Positions 1 through 10,534 of a stretch of DNA of 64,000 bases are shown here, piece by piece. The translations under genes and the position numbers were made by a program. The first letter of the stretch is position 1. The number at the start of each line of letters is the position of its first letter. The notes beneath the pieces are model-generated. The model saw only the letters and a list, made by a program, of their open reading frames with translations. It made no database searches and had not been told where the DNA came from. The stretch is from Hygrocybe punicea (taxonomy: Eukaryota; Basidiomycota; Agaricomycetes; Agaricales; Hygrophoraceae), in assembly GCA_963556145.1 (NCBI GenBank), contig OY744468.1, forward strand, positions 5,084,001 through 5,148,000, in the 5' to 3' direction.

Positions 1-133
1 TGTTATTGAAAGGGTATAAGTCTCATTTGCCTTCATACCTTCAGATGAATTTGAGCACAAGTATTGTAGTTTATGTCTGAATACTGTTACAATACCATGT
101 TGAATGTTATGGTAATGATATTTAGTATACTTG

Positions 134-487
134 TCAAGTACTTTCAAGATACTGTGTGACATGGTATGCTACTGCGCATCCTGTGTAAAAGGAAAATACA
201 TACAGTCGACAAGGATGGTAATACTTGAACTTGTAGCATTGCTGATCTGAGACCTTCCACTTCATTTCACCAAACCGTGTTAGCATAGCACGCATAAAAT
301 GAACGTAATTGTCTCGTAGACATGTGAAGGTAAGTTCTTTGCTGTGTATGTTGCGCTTGGACTTGACAGCAGGTTGCTTGCCAATCTTGGGAATAGCTGG
401 TGTATGTCGGATGAGCTGCAGTGAGAGATTGGCACAGTATTTGTCTGAATCATCGTCAGACCCATCGGAGTCGACCATGATAGTCAC
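134..487 (-). CDS. Uncharacterised small ORF, possible accessory gene of the CMC-like element
   Basis: A 117-codon open frame runs divergently from the transposase remains. It starts with an acidic Asp/Ser stretch (MVDSDGSDDDSDK), then a basic patch, then a block around TFTCLRDNYVHFMRAML and KYYHPCRL. I do not recognise a named domain. The layout of acidic head, basic patch and aromatic-rich core resembles the anonymous opposite-strand proteins that accompany basidiomycete transposons, such as the one in the mariner element at 22586-24665. It may be only an exon, since no following exon was identified. It could also be a chance frame. Confidence 0.3.
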   Translation of the reverse strand: MTIMVDSDGSDDDSDKYCANLSLQLIRHTPAIPKIGKQPAVKSKRNIHSKELTFTCLRDNYVHFMRAMLTRFGEMKWKVSDQQCYKFKYYHPCRLYVFSFYTGCAVAYHVTQYLEST

Positions 488-1258
488 ACAAAAATTCTAC
501 AATTGTAACTCAGCTATCTATTAGAGCTCGGCTTAGGTGGCAGCGGAGTTATGCCACAATGAAAATTTTCTCAATTCCGCATAGCTATGAAATCAGCTGT
601 AAGGACTTCAAGACCTTTACTCAAGATGGGCTGTATATGGAGTTTGGCAAATTTGGGTGGACTAGTCAACTTTTGAAAGAAATGTCAGTCAAATATCATG
701 TTGATATTATCTTGACGCTGAGACAACAATTCCTCCACATCATACACCACAAACACGGTTCAGGGTTCACTGAGCCATTTGCCAGATAAGGTTTCACAAT
801 CCCAGCTCAGACGATCATTGATGGCCAATTTAGTGCTGGGCTGGGCTTGTCAAAGAAGCCTGATGGAAGCTTAGCAAATGGCCCTCCTTGAAACATTTAT
901 TTTAATGGTCATATAAATGCCATCACAAGATCATCAAAGTATAAATATAGCAATGAGCCAAGGCAAGTTGCAGAATGTTGAGAAGATATTGGTTGTCAGG
1001 GCTATAAGTGACCTGGAATATGAAGATTTTTCCAGGGCTCACACCAAGGTTTTTCCAGGGTTCATGCTAAGGTTTTTTCACACTGGAAGAATAAAATAGT
1101 GTCGGGAAATCAACTGAATAAATATACTATATTTTCATCCATGGCTTTGTGACATGCGACATGAATCATGGTATATGGTATATTTTTGAACATGAACTTC
1201 TCATCCAGCTGATCTAATGGTAAAATTCATATAGGATTATTCAAATCCTCTCACATGC
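488..1258. other. No supportable gene; probable decayed transposon coding DNA
   Basis: Only short frames are present and none matches a family I know. The stretch lies between the divergent small ORF and the first recognisable transposase piece, so it is probably the degraded 5' part of the CMC-like transposase region. Confidence 0.4.
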
Positions 1259-1903
1259 ATGTGTATGTACGACTACCCTATTGATGGTGGCAAGGCCATT
1301 GTGGATCACTTCAGTGGTGATAAGCTGCTCTTTGAAGTCCCTGTTGAGCTCACCAGTCCTACTGTCCATGTCGATGGAGAAATATATTTCGTCAATGAAC
1401 TCCTTCAATTGAACACTGGGGGGTTATTTTATACCACAACGTTTTCTCTATGCCAAGCCAGAATCTGGAACGACAGATACAAACATGTTGGATTAATTCT
1501 GGTGGTGCTAGGTCACAAGGCAGAAAGATGCGAGGTAACTTTGTTTCTCAAATCCAACATATTTTGTATTCGTTGCAGCAGTTGAATAAACTGTACACTT
1601 ATCTTTGTGGTCATTGACACAAACTTGCTATCATGAAGATCAGCTTCACAGTGGACAATGAACCAGTGGTGATAAAGATATTAGACTTTGCTCGGACATT
1701 TGAGGAGATCACCAGCAGTTCAGGTGAATTCTCTTGTGGGTTCACAGGTAGGAGATGATTGTTTGGTGGACACAAAAGACAATTTGACACAATTTGTACA
1801 GATAGCTCTTCAGCATGGGCGACAAAAATGCCCGATCCTCTCTGAAAGCATGCTAATGGATGCATGGTGTTTTCAGTCCCATTGGTAATTTTCATGGGTC
1901 TGG
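1259..1903 (+). pseudogene. CMC/Plavaka-group transposase, N-proximal fragment
   Basis: The frame reads YPIDGGKAIVDHFSGDKL, then VDGEIYFVNELLQ, a hallmark block of this basidiomycete transposase family. Further on, around 1790-1900, a second block reads CMVFSVPLVIFMGL. That corresponds to the family block just before the catalytic core. Between the blocks are frame changes and stops, including a TGA where the family has arginine (PL-stop-K). The piece ends at the hAT-like element 1904-4505. The next piece at 4511 resumes well downstream in the protein, so roughly 200 residues of coding sequence are missing at that junction. Confidence 0.65.
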
Positions 1904-2584
1904 CAGTGTTTTAAAGTCCGGTCAGGTCCGGTTTTTTGCCTTTTTTGGAAGTTAACTGGGACTGGACTGGTTGCCTAATACTCCAGAAATGAAAAAAACC
2001 GGACCAGACTGATGGAAACCGGTTGCCATCCATTTTTTTGGATCCATTAACCAGTTACAACCAGTCTGAACCTGGACCAGTTAATAACCAGTCCAGACCA
2101 GTTTATGCCAGGTCCAGACCGGTCTTTGCCATTTCACACATACATTAAATCACTAACTAAATATTAATCTTTTATATAATTAAATACATGCACGTTGGGC
2201 GTAGTTGTTGGGTGGTCCGAGTTACGTTAGGCGTAGTGGGCAGGGTGTAGTGTTGCCGTAGTTCGGTTCCGAACCTAGCCGAACCCGGTTCAAACCCCGA
2301 ACCGAACCTGGGGTTCAGTCTAAGTTCAGCCAAATGCTGAACCGGACCGCGGGTTCGGTTCAGGGTTTCGAGGCTGGCCGGATTTCCTGAACGGCTCCAA
2401 ACCGCGTCCAAACCGCGAACGCGGATATTTTTAAGGAATTTATTTCATTTGTTTTTCATATTTCTTTACTTACCATTTCGTGTTAAACGGTATCATGTGA
2501 CCGGCCGTGACGAGGTAGCTTTCACGCGACACAGCAACATCAACGCGGATTGAACACAACACAATTTGTGTTGTGTTCCTCAAG

Positions 2585-2630
2585 GTAAGTTTCCTTTTTT
2601 TCTTAACTTTACTAATGTTATTTGCGACAG
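2585..2630 (+). other. Intron-like segment inside hAT-like element
   Basis: It opens with GTAAGTTT, carries a TTTACTAATG branch-site-like motif and closes with GCGACAG, 46 bp in all. The same 46-bp segment recurs at 36779-36824 in another copy of the element. Its base composition (T-rich) contrasts with the CAG-rich flanks. Confidence 0.65.
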
Positions 2631-2659
2631 GAAAATCGACAACCACGGCAACGACAACC

Positions 2660-2719
2660 ACGACGCCCAGCAGCAGCAGCAGCAATGTCGGCAGCAGCAG
2701 CAACAGCGGCAGCGGCAAC

Positions 2720-2750
<31 letters not shown>

Positions 2751-2847
2751 ACGGCCACGACAGCAGCAGCAGCGCCGGCAGCGGCAGCAGCAGCAGCAGC
2801 AGCAGCAGGAGCGCAGGAGCAACAGCAGCAACGGCGGCAGCAACGGC

Positions 2848-2885
<38 letters not shown>

Positions 2886-3215
2886 CGCAGGAGCAACAGC
2901 AGCAACGGCGGCAGCAGCAACGGCGGCAACAGCAGCAGCAGCAGCAGCAACGGCGGCAGCAGCAGCAGCAGCAACGCTGGCAGCAGCAACACCGGCAGCA
3001 GCAGCAGCTGCTGCTGGTGCATCAAGCCCCAACCTCACCATCAGCGGCGGCAACAACAACAGCAACCACCACCACGACGGCCAGCAGCAGCAGCAGCAGC
3101 AACAGCGGCAGCGGCAACGGCAACAGCAGCAGCAGGAGCGCAGCAGCGACGGCGATGGCAGCAGCACCAGCAGCACCAGCAGTGGCAGCGGCAGCAGCAG
3201 CAGCAACAGCACCAG
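2660..3215 (+). repeat. Interrupted CAG/AAC trinucleotide tract
   Basis: The tract is about 550 bp of CAG, AAC, GGC and ACG triplets. It is open in all three forward frames (poly-Q, poly-S, poly-A) and in the reverse frames, so the open frames reflect composition and not coding. Equivalent tracts sit in the sister elements at 36900-37350 and 40480-40740. Confidence 0.9.
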
Positions 3216-3238
3216 ACGGCTCCCCCGTAGCCCAACTT

Positions 3239-3290
3239 CCTCGCGAAGCGTAGCACCGTATCAATTGATACGTGCCTGCCATTCGCGAGG
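3239..3290. repeat. Central dyad, copy 1
   Basis: CCTCGCGAA at the left and TTCGCGAGG at the right are perfect inverted arms around an inner palindrome TATCAATTGATA. It lies about 155 bp from the right end of element 2248-3445. Confidence 0.85.
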
Positions 3291-3445
3291 AGAACGGAGC
3301 TCAGGGGTGAGCCAACCTCGGTCTGGGGTTCAGACCGCGTCTGAACCCCAGACCGAACGCGAAGAGACGGTTCAAACCCGAAGTTCAGTTCGCGGTTCCG
3401 CCAAAAAGGCTCGGAACCGGACCGAACTGAACTTCGGCAACACTA

Positions 3446-4200
3446 GCAGGGTGGGGCGGCACAGTGTGGGCACATTGGCATGGTGTGGGCGCGTTGGCAC
3501 ATTGGAAGCCCCACAGGTAGTTGCGGCACATTGGCGGTAGTGGTGGATGGTGGTCCGAGCCATGTTGGGCACGTGCTTGATCGTGTTGCCAATGGGCATG
3601 CAGATGATCATGTTGGGTGGGGCACGTGGGCAAGGCGGCACGGTGTGGGTAACCAATTGCGTTGGGTGCATGTGTGACCGCGTTGGGCATGTTGGTGTGT
3701 GCAGACGCATTGGCGGTGGTCACTGTGTTGGTAGTGACAGGTTTGTGGGCGCGGATGCGTTGGTGGTCCTGTTGGTGGTGGTCACGGTGATGTGGGTGGT
3801 GGTCAAGTTGGATGTGCTGGCAGTTGTGTTGGCAAGATGGTGGTGGTGGTGGTGGTTGGTTGCGTTGGGTGCATTGTGATGGTGGTAGTCATTGTCAGGT
3901 CATTGTCATGTTGGTGGATCAGTAAGTAAATCAAATGATAAATTATAAACGTACTTTTTACCATGGGGGATGGTTCACTTGTTCATCGCCTCACTTGCAT
4001 TCGTGTTGGGAATGTTGGCGTTGTGTTTGAGGTAACAGCATTGGGCACGTTGGTGGTCCTGTAGGTGGTGGTCGCAGTGATTGTGGTGGTTGCGTTGGGC
4101 ATGTTGGCGGTCGCATTGGGCATGTCGGTGGTTGTTGGTGATCATGGTGGTCATGGTTGTATTGGGTGTGGTGGTCAGGGTTGTGGATGTTGTCGTTGGG
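3446..4200. repeat. GTTGGG/GGTGGT low-complexity tract
   Basis: G/T-rich degenerate repeats with units like GTTGGGCATGTTGGTGG fill the interior of element 1904-4505. Open frames here are compositional. No gene is supported. Confidence 0.7.
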
Positions 4201-4510
4201 AGAGTTATGGTGAGTCAGTACTCATATAGAATAGTGAATAAATAGGAAACATACCTTTCGGCAGCGTGCTGTTCATCGCTCTTGCCTGCCTTCTGTTGGT
4301 GTCACGGTTGCCCTGTCCAGTTCCAGCTGTAACCGGTTGCAGCTGGTTGCAAGTCGGTTGCATAAGTGTTGCCCAAATTGGGCAACCGGAACCGGCAACC
4401 ACCCAAATTGGGTGCAACCGCAACCAGCGGTCCAGTTGTCCAGCAGTTTGGTCCAGTCCAGTCCCGGTTTTTTTCCGGTCCTATGGACTGGACCTTAAAA
4501 CACTAAATGC

Positions 4511-5167
4511 TGAATACATATGTCAGTATAAGGGAAGTCTGATTGGAAAACATTTTAAGAGCCTAGCACAAGTTATGCCGTTTCTCATTTATAACCTGGT
4601 TCCACAAACTGTTGTCAATGCCTGGACCATCATTGGGCAGCTTGTCATACTGCTTTGGCATACAGAAGTTGAAGACTGAGAAGTGTATCTGGTGCATTCA
4701 AAGTTCTATCTAATTCATGAAATGCAGCTGAGAGTTCTCTTGAACAGGCCACTTTGTCATGGGTGATTGATGACTTTCTGAACGTGTGTGCCGAGCATTC
4801 TCATCAGCAAACCAAAGTTTCACTTTCTTCTGCACATCCTCAAATTCATTCAATGATTCGGGCTCGCGATCATATTCTCTACTGAGCACTATGAAGCATT
4901 CAATTACATCTTTTGACTTTGCTGTATATATAGTAACCAACAAGCCCCAAGTCATGACACATGTCAGGCATTTGCCTCACAGGATCAGGTCAAACACATT
5001 GCAATTGGAGGATTCTGGAAAGATCCAAGGGAGAAATGTTGGGTTTACACAGGACAAGCAATTCTCGACTACATGGATGAGCACCCAAAGTGTGCACATT
5101 TTCTCAGATACTGTGCTGATGCTGTCCAAAAGCCAGGTGGGCAAGTCATCCACTTCTCAGTCATCAC
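4511..5167 (+). pseudogene. CMC/Plavaka-group transposase, catalytic-side fragment
   Basis: The open frame reads EYICQYKGSLIGKHFKSLAQ, then MPFLIYNLVPQTVV and LLWHTEVED, which are strong family blocks. After degraded sequence with frame changes it resumes as CIYSNQQAPSHDTCQAFASQ, HIAIGGFWKDP and GQAILDYMDEHPKCAHFL. The last codons are interrupted by element 5168-19684, with the reading frame resuming at 19693 (TSD GTCATCAC). The ancestral protein would be DNA-binding and nuclear, catalysing cut-and-paste transposition. At least one frameshift falls between about 4690 and 4940. Confidence 0.7.
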
Positions 5168-5489
5168 TAGGCTATGGCATGGATATGGGTAAATCTGTAT
5201 CCATGGCGATCCTTACCCCTGTGGATATGGGTATGGATTGGTTAATTTGTCTCCGTGGACCCACAGATATGGATACCACTGGATATGGCAATAGTTGTCA
5301 CATATGTGTGACCACTAATTACTTTAGCAGGAACCACCACCAGATCGCGACAACATGACAACACGTAGTATATGCGTTTTGTAGTCTCTGACATATGGTT
5401 CGCCACACAAGAGAATAAACATTGATATAAAAATAAAAAAAAATAAAACATGACAACAACATCAATGCAACAGAAGGAGAATGGCTGGG

Positions 5490-5545
5490 AGGGTGGTGCG
5501 CCTACTGAATGGCCTAGGTACATGCCCCCAACCCAGCCTCTAAGA
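5490..5545 (+). repeat. GGTGCGCC module shared by hAT-like elements
   Basis: GGGAGGGTGGTGCGCC ... GGCCTAGGTACATGCCCCC closely matches modules at 33113-33160 and, reversed, at 49270-49310 in unrelated hAT-like families. In related elements the GGTAC(G/A)T end coincides with the 5' border of an intron-like segment. Confidence 0.6.
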
Positions 5546-5639
5546 CTTTGGCTAACTCTCTCAACAGTAGACCCAGTCATTTTGGTTAACCCAATCGCAG
5601 TTAGAGCTGCGATTGGTAGGTACACATAGCACAGTTATT

Positions 5640-5967
5640 GCTGTGGGGGTAGGTTGACCCAAATGACAGCTCTTGCTGTGGAAATGTGTTGGGGTAGGTT
5701 GACCCAGGTACAGCTCTTCCTGGTAAATGGCTGCAGGGTAGGTCAACCTGCTATCAGCTCTGCCATGTAGTGGGTTAACCTGGAGCAGCTATTGCTGGAT
5801 ACATGGGTTGACCCAGGGCCAGAAGTTCTTGCAATGTAGGTTGACCTGGCTGCTGCTATTGCTGCAGGATCGGGTGACCCGGGTCACAGCTCTTGCTGCA
5901 GAATCAGGTTGACCAGGTTGCAGCTCTTGCTGCAGCAGCAGGTTGACCTGGCTCCAGCTATTGCTGC
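5640..5967. repeat. 34-bp GGTTGACC tandem array, left arm segment 1
   Basis: Units of about 34 bp run as AGGTTGACCTGGCTCCAG then CTATTGCTGCAGGATC, with degenerate outer units near 5650-5800. The array is interrupted at 5968 by element 5968-10534 and resumes at 10535. Confidence 0.85.
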
Positions 5968-6124
5968 TAGGGTTGACCACGGGTGTGGTATGGGTTGGGT
6001 TTGCCAATACCGTACCCGCACCCGTGAAGACCGTACCCGTGACGGGTAGCACCCGCCACGAACTGTATGACCCGCGGGTGCTACAGGTCTGTGGTGGGAG
6101 CTCGTTCTGTCCTGGTCATTGTCG

Positions 6125-6180
6125 ACCTCGCGAATGCCTCGCCATGTCAATTGACATGCGGCTGACGCGGTTCGCGAGGT
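6125..6180. repeat. Central dyad, copy 2
   Basis: Arms ACCTCGCGAA and TTCGCGAGGT surround the inner palindrome CATGTCAATTGACATG. It is 157 bp from the left end of element 5968-10534. Confidence 0.9.
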
Positions 6181-7071
6181 CATTTGAGGGGGGGTCATGG
6201 TTCTGTCAACATTGTTGACAGTCCCCATGGCCCTTCATCCCCTGGCCCATCCTTGTCCCACGTCGCATCGTTGCCGACCTCGTCACCATTGGCCAATCGG
6301 CTGGTGTCGTTGTGGCCGTCGTCGCCCTGGCCGTCATTGTCCTGGCCGTTGTCATCCCGGCTGTCATGGTCCTGGCCGTCGTCATCCTGGCCACCATTGT
6401 TGTGGCCATTGTCGTCCTGGCCATCATCGTTCTGGCTGTCGTCATCATGGCCGTCATCCATTGTCGTCCTGGCCCTGGCCCTTGTCGTCATAATCCCAGG
6501 CCCTCGTCATCCACGTCCACCTCGTCCTATCCGCGTCGTCGTCCCCATCACCGTCACCATCCTTGCTATGGTATTCCATGTCGTTTGCGTTGCCACGTTG
6601 TTTGCGTTGCCACGTTGTTTGCGTTGCCACAGGCCGCTTGACTGCTGCCGCCGTCTTCGCATACACGTTGGCCCGTGTTTCGATGCCGTTAGGCCGCGGG
6701 CTCGCACTTGCAACTTCTTGGCAGCGGCGTCATGGCTTTGAGCTGGTGTTGGTGCCCGATTGGCTGGGTGTTGGTGCCGGCGTTGTGGGATCGCGGTCTG
6801 GGACGCGTTTAGACGTGTCCTCTTGCAGGCATGGGGTTTTGGGTTGGGGTTTTCGTGGTGGTATGGTAATTCAATATTATCTAAGAAAAGATAGTCAGTT
6901 TAATGTCAAATACAAAAGAAATGTACCTGAGGGCACATAGCCCTGTTGTTGTCACCAACCCGTCGAAAACTGCGGTGTCGCGGGTACGGGTCACGGTTTG
7001 GTTGCGGGTGCCAAATTTGGCAACCATACCTGTACCCGCGCCACCCGTGACCTCAAAACCGCGGGTAAACC

Positions 7072-10000
7072 CAGTGTTGTGCCGGTCATTGACATGTCAT
7101 CAATGTCAGTGACATGTCACGATAGGGTCATGACAGTCATCGCACGACTTGACCGTGACCGTATGATATGGACGGCCGGCTGTAGACTGGCTGAGGTAGC
7201 GTTGCAGCGTCGTCGATGGTTCTATACAGGTTGTAAACATATAGACATGATGATACACTAAATTCAACCAATCAAAATGTCAGCGGTACTCTCATCAACA
7301 TCAACATCAACGTCTTCCTCTCCCTCAGCATCAAGATCCAGCAGTTCATACAACTCAAGTTCCTCGTCGAAACTGCGCCGTGCCGATTTTGCGTAGCTAT
7401 CCACCCAATGTGTTTGCCGAAAGTCAAATAACTCTTGGATTGAAATTGGCCCGCTGATTGTTTGTGGGGCACTGACAGGTTCGTTGTTAAGGTTATCTTC
7501 GTTGACCAAACGTGTGTAGTGGTTCACTATGTCACGTAGTGCACTTCCAACCTCCTGAACATCCGAATCTGAGTCTGCTGACTCTACGCTGGTCATGGTG
7601 CGGGTGGGATAGAGTGAGGGTCCCGTTTCTTGTGGTGTTGCGTTTTCAGGAACTACTGCAGCATCTGTGCGTGTGGCAAACCTTCGTTTGAGACGCTTAC
7701 TCGTTTGTTTCTCCAGATGGCCATCCCGGATGTGCATCTTGAGTTCGCTTATCATTGTGAGGTTGTCATCTCCGAGACAGTTTCGGAGCTTTGTAAGGGT
7801 AGCACCGAAGACGCTAAACAGCCGTTCACATGACGCAGAATTTGCAGAAATGGCAAGGATTCGTTGAATGAGGAGGATAAATGGCGGGGGAGGGCGTCCC
7901 GGGAACGAAAAATCGCGGTATACAGTAAGAGGATCAGGGCTTTCGTTCTTGGTGATTTGATTTAGCACAACGATCTTGCAAGGGACAACAGAAGAGGAAA
8001 AGTACCTTTCTATCAGCAGCAACCTGTGCAATCGCGCACTGCTGCTTCAGATGTTGGAAAAAACCCTCATTGCCGAGATAGTCAGTAATTTGTGAATGGA
8101 ATTCCGCAGGTGGCTCAATGCAATAAAAACGAACCCATAGACGATGTAAGAGTGTGTGGATTCCAGCATTGTTCAAGATAGGGAGTGCAGAAAACGGGGA
8201 GGTTTGGTAGAAGGGATTGAGAATGATGGCCGCAAGGAATATCTCTTGGTCAGCCTTTGCCCAGCGTTGCTCAATGCTTCCAATGATAGCTTCACAACCC
8301 ACAGCATCCTCAGGATCTTTGAATGCCTTGTACTGCATCACAAGGAAGCCAAATGTTAACAAAACTTGATCAAGGCGACAAAATGAAGCTTGTGTGATGT
8401 TGGCGGCAAGAGCAAGTGGTTCGAGCTTGCGTTTGATGCTATTATTGAACGGTCATTCAGGTAATCCAGTAAATAGATGATTTAGAAGGAACAAACCGTG
8501 CTATTGCATGCCAGAACAATGGGTTCTTGATCACGTCAATCATTGCGTGTGCTTTCCTTTTTGCTTTTGCATCACCGATTACAATCAATTTATCAGCTGG
8601 GGCTCGGGCTTCATCAGCGTAGACGATGCTCATCAAGGAAGGCTGCAACTCAAGCAGACGTTTGAACGCCATGAAGTGGGAGGTCCACCGTGTGAGAACA
8701 GCACGAATGACAGCCTTTGCAGCACCGATTGCATCGATTTGAGCCTTTCGGAGTACTGCGAGTAAGATGGTTTTACTTTGAAGCCAGGCAATGAGATTTG
8801 TTGCACTCTCTAAGTATCCCAATGATTGTTCCTCGGATTCAAAAAGTCCCCGACAACGAGGTTTATCTGAGGTTAATAGAGTTAGGGTGATAATTGAGCT
8901 CAAGGGACTTGGAGGCAACAGACCTGGTGCGCATAGCAATCTAGTAGTACCAACCATGGATATTTGATACCTAGGAGTCGTCGGGCCTTTTGTGACTCTC
9001 CCGAAGCATCTGTTACAATAGCTAACACCTGGGATCCCCATTCTTCTCGCACAGTATTCATGACTTCCTCAAGGTGTTTCATTAAGTTTTCGGCTGTTTT
9101 GCGCTCGGCAGATGCATTGTGAACTCGTACAGTACGAACCTGGCAATTAAGTTTAGAAAATCCAATAGAATAGGCACAAGAAACATACTTTTCCATCGGT
9201 AGTTATCATAAATGCGATAAGGTGATGGCTGTTCTCACCAGTCCATCCATCTGCTTGCAAAGTGGAATTGCGCCCTTTTGTTGTTGCTTTTGCCTCCGTG
9301 CGCAACTTCGAAACGACAGCGGGAAGAAGGCGGCGCGTGAGAGTCTTATGGGAGGGGGATTTTGCTGATGGCAGAAACTCATCACATATGCCAAGCCATT
9401 CAGGGTTATCAACCCACGCAAGTGGCAGGTTGGCAGCTACAGTCAAGTGTATCAAACGTGTTTCAAAACTCTGCTGCTTTGCTGGAGTCCATGCAAAGCC
9501 CAGGTCTCCCCAGCTAGGCTGCTGTGACAGAAAACGTCTCCCGTGTCCACTAGCAGATTGATGAGCCCGAGCTTGTGAAAATCCGTGAGATGAAGCAGAG
9601 TCTGATGGCATAAGATTTCCTGAAATGTCTGTCCCAACGAGTGACTCAGAATGATATGAGATTGCAGGAGATGGAGGAAAACCAGCCATAAGCGGCAGTG
9701 GAAGCACGTTAGAGTGCTGTTCAAGCACCCAGGATTGTGTTCCAGGACCCACAGAGGGGCCTGAAATTGTTGGTTGGCCAGGAAAAGCACTTGGAAGCAA
9801 TGGGAGACTCAGGCTGGGATCAACATTGGCATGGCGGCGGCTTCGTGGAGAGCTTGGAACTCTTTCACGGTATTCTGCTATTGCCCTTGCTTTGACAGTG
9901 TTATCTTGCTCAGCGCAATGTCGTAGATGGTTCAGCAGAGTGATTGAGGCTGATCGAAGCCATCCTCAGGACTCGCTTGTTGATTCTGTTGACCATACTA

Positions 10001-10506
10001 GAAAAGATAATTTGTAGAGACATCAAATTAAGCAGACGACACATTTCTTACCATCATTCTCAATCTGCATGGTCTCTCAAACAATTTGTCTTCGGCCAAG
10101 GTTGACATCCTCCTGGTCCTTTAACTGAAAAAATGCAATATCTTTATCAAAGCACTTCATACAGTAGACCTTTGCTTTAGCAGACGCCCCAGTACCAACA
10201 AAAGCTAGTGGTTCTTTCTTGGTGAGGCCAGGGTGGTCGTGAAATTGTTCTCTCCACCATCCTCGAGCCTTGGATTTGGTGCTATGGGGCATTGATGGTG
10301 GTTCAGATTATCATGATGCTTACTTTATAATATAGATCGATAACAGTAACAAGTGGATCAATTGCAGGTGCGTACATGATAGAGTTACGTATATATCTAT
10401 ATTAGGCAAGAGTCATGACCTTGTGTAGCCGGTCATGTTCGGTCACTGACATGTCATACGGTCAATGACATGACCATGGTAATAAGGTCATGACTGTCCA
10501 ACACTG
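7072..10506 (-). mobile_element. Near-complete hAT transposon
   Basis: The element is 3435 bp with ends CAGTGTTGTGCCGG and, reversed, CAGTGTTGGACAG. A perfect 8-bp target duplication GGTAAACC lies at 7064-7071 and 10507-10514. Subterminal copies of GTCATTGACATGTCA and GGTCATGAC lie in the first and last 90 bp and are plausible transposase-binding sites. It carries one multi-exon transposase on the minus strand. The exact duplication and largely open exons make it the youngest insertion in this stack. Confidence 0.95.
7264..10292 (-). CDS. hAT transposase (BED finger, RNase H-like core, C-terminal dimerisation domain), multi-exon
   Basis: The start is taken at 10292 (MPHSTKSKARGWW). A BED-type zinc finger follows: CMKC near 10160 and LLNHLRHC near 9915 after an intron. 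Exon 9800-9185 holds TLQADGWTGENSHHLI with the first catalytic Asp. Exon 9139-8925 has VLAIVTDASGESQKA with the second Asp. Later exons are about 8800-8470, 8400-7990 and 7960-7264. The last contains the hAT dimerisation motif ISANSASCERLFSVFG followed by KLRNCLGDDNL, then an acidic tail ending EDVDVDVDES. The protein would bind the subterminal repeats and catalyse cut-and-paste transposition in the nucleus. One in-frame TGA at 10077-10079 falls in the finger region unless an intron removes it. Splice borders are inferred. Confidence 0.85.
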
Positions 10507-10534
10507 GGTAAACCCGTACCCGTGGTCAACCTTA

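Larger units (their letters stand above)
2248..3445. mobile_element. hAT-like non-autonomous element, TAGTGTTGCCG family (copy 1)
   Basis: The ends are TAGTGTTGCCGTAGTTCGG and its near inverse TTCGGCAACACTA. An 8-bp target duplication GCAGGGTG lies at 2240-2247 and 3446-3453. The outer regions are packed with GGTTCGAACC-like motifs. The interior holds an intron-like segment, a long CAG-repeat tract and the central dyad. It is 1198 bp, with no transposase, and is inserted in the AGTGTTTTAAAG element. Confidence 0.9.
1904..4505. mobile_element. hAT-like non-autonomous element, AGTGTTTTAAAGTCCGG family (copy 1)
   Basis: The left end reads CAGTGTTTTAAAGTCCGG and the right end GGACCTTAAAACACTA, an imperfect inverted pair. 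CCGGT/CCAGT motifs are dense in the outer 200 bp. Without the nested element 2248-3445 it measures about 1.4 kb, matching the second copy at 48558-49958 (1401 bp). The bases outside (GGGTCTGG on the left, AATGCTGA on the right) do not match, unlike nearly all other elements here. This suggests recombination between two copies. The 3446-4200 interior is GTTGGGCATGTTGGTGG-type low-complexity sequence without coding sense. Confidence 0.75.
5968..10534. mobile_element. hAT-like non-autonomous element, TARGGTTGACCACGGGT family, hosting an autonomous-type hAT
   Basis: The left end is TAGGGTTGACCACGGGT. The right end, reversed, is TAAGGTTGACCACGGGT. The perfect 8-bp target duplication ATTGCTGC (5960-5967, 10535-10542) lies within a 34-bp array unit. 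GGGTAC/GTACCC motifs crowd both ends. Net of the hAT insertion it is about 1.12 kb. The interior has a GGCCGTCGTC-type degenerate tract (6300-6500) and the dyad at 6125-6180. The hAT guest sits only 20 bp from its right tip. Confidence 0.9.

Noticed and set aside
2566..3540. Long open frames of up to 324 codons over the CAG tract (also 36876-37865 and 40378-40982)
   Set aside because: All phases of both strands are open because of the triplet composition. The protein would be poly-Q/S/A with no conserved part, and the tract lies inside a non-autonomous element.
3372..3879. Paired ORFs on both strands (about 110 codons each)
   Set aside because: They overlap the GTTGGG/GGTGGT low-complexity tract and the end of a hAT-like element; no family match.
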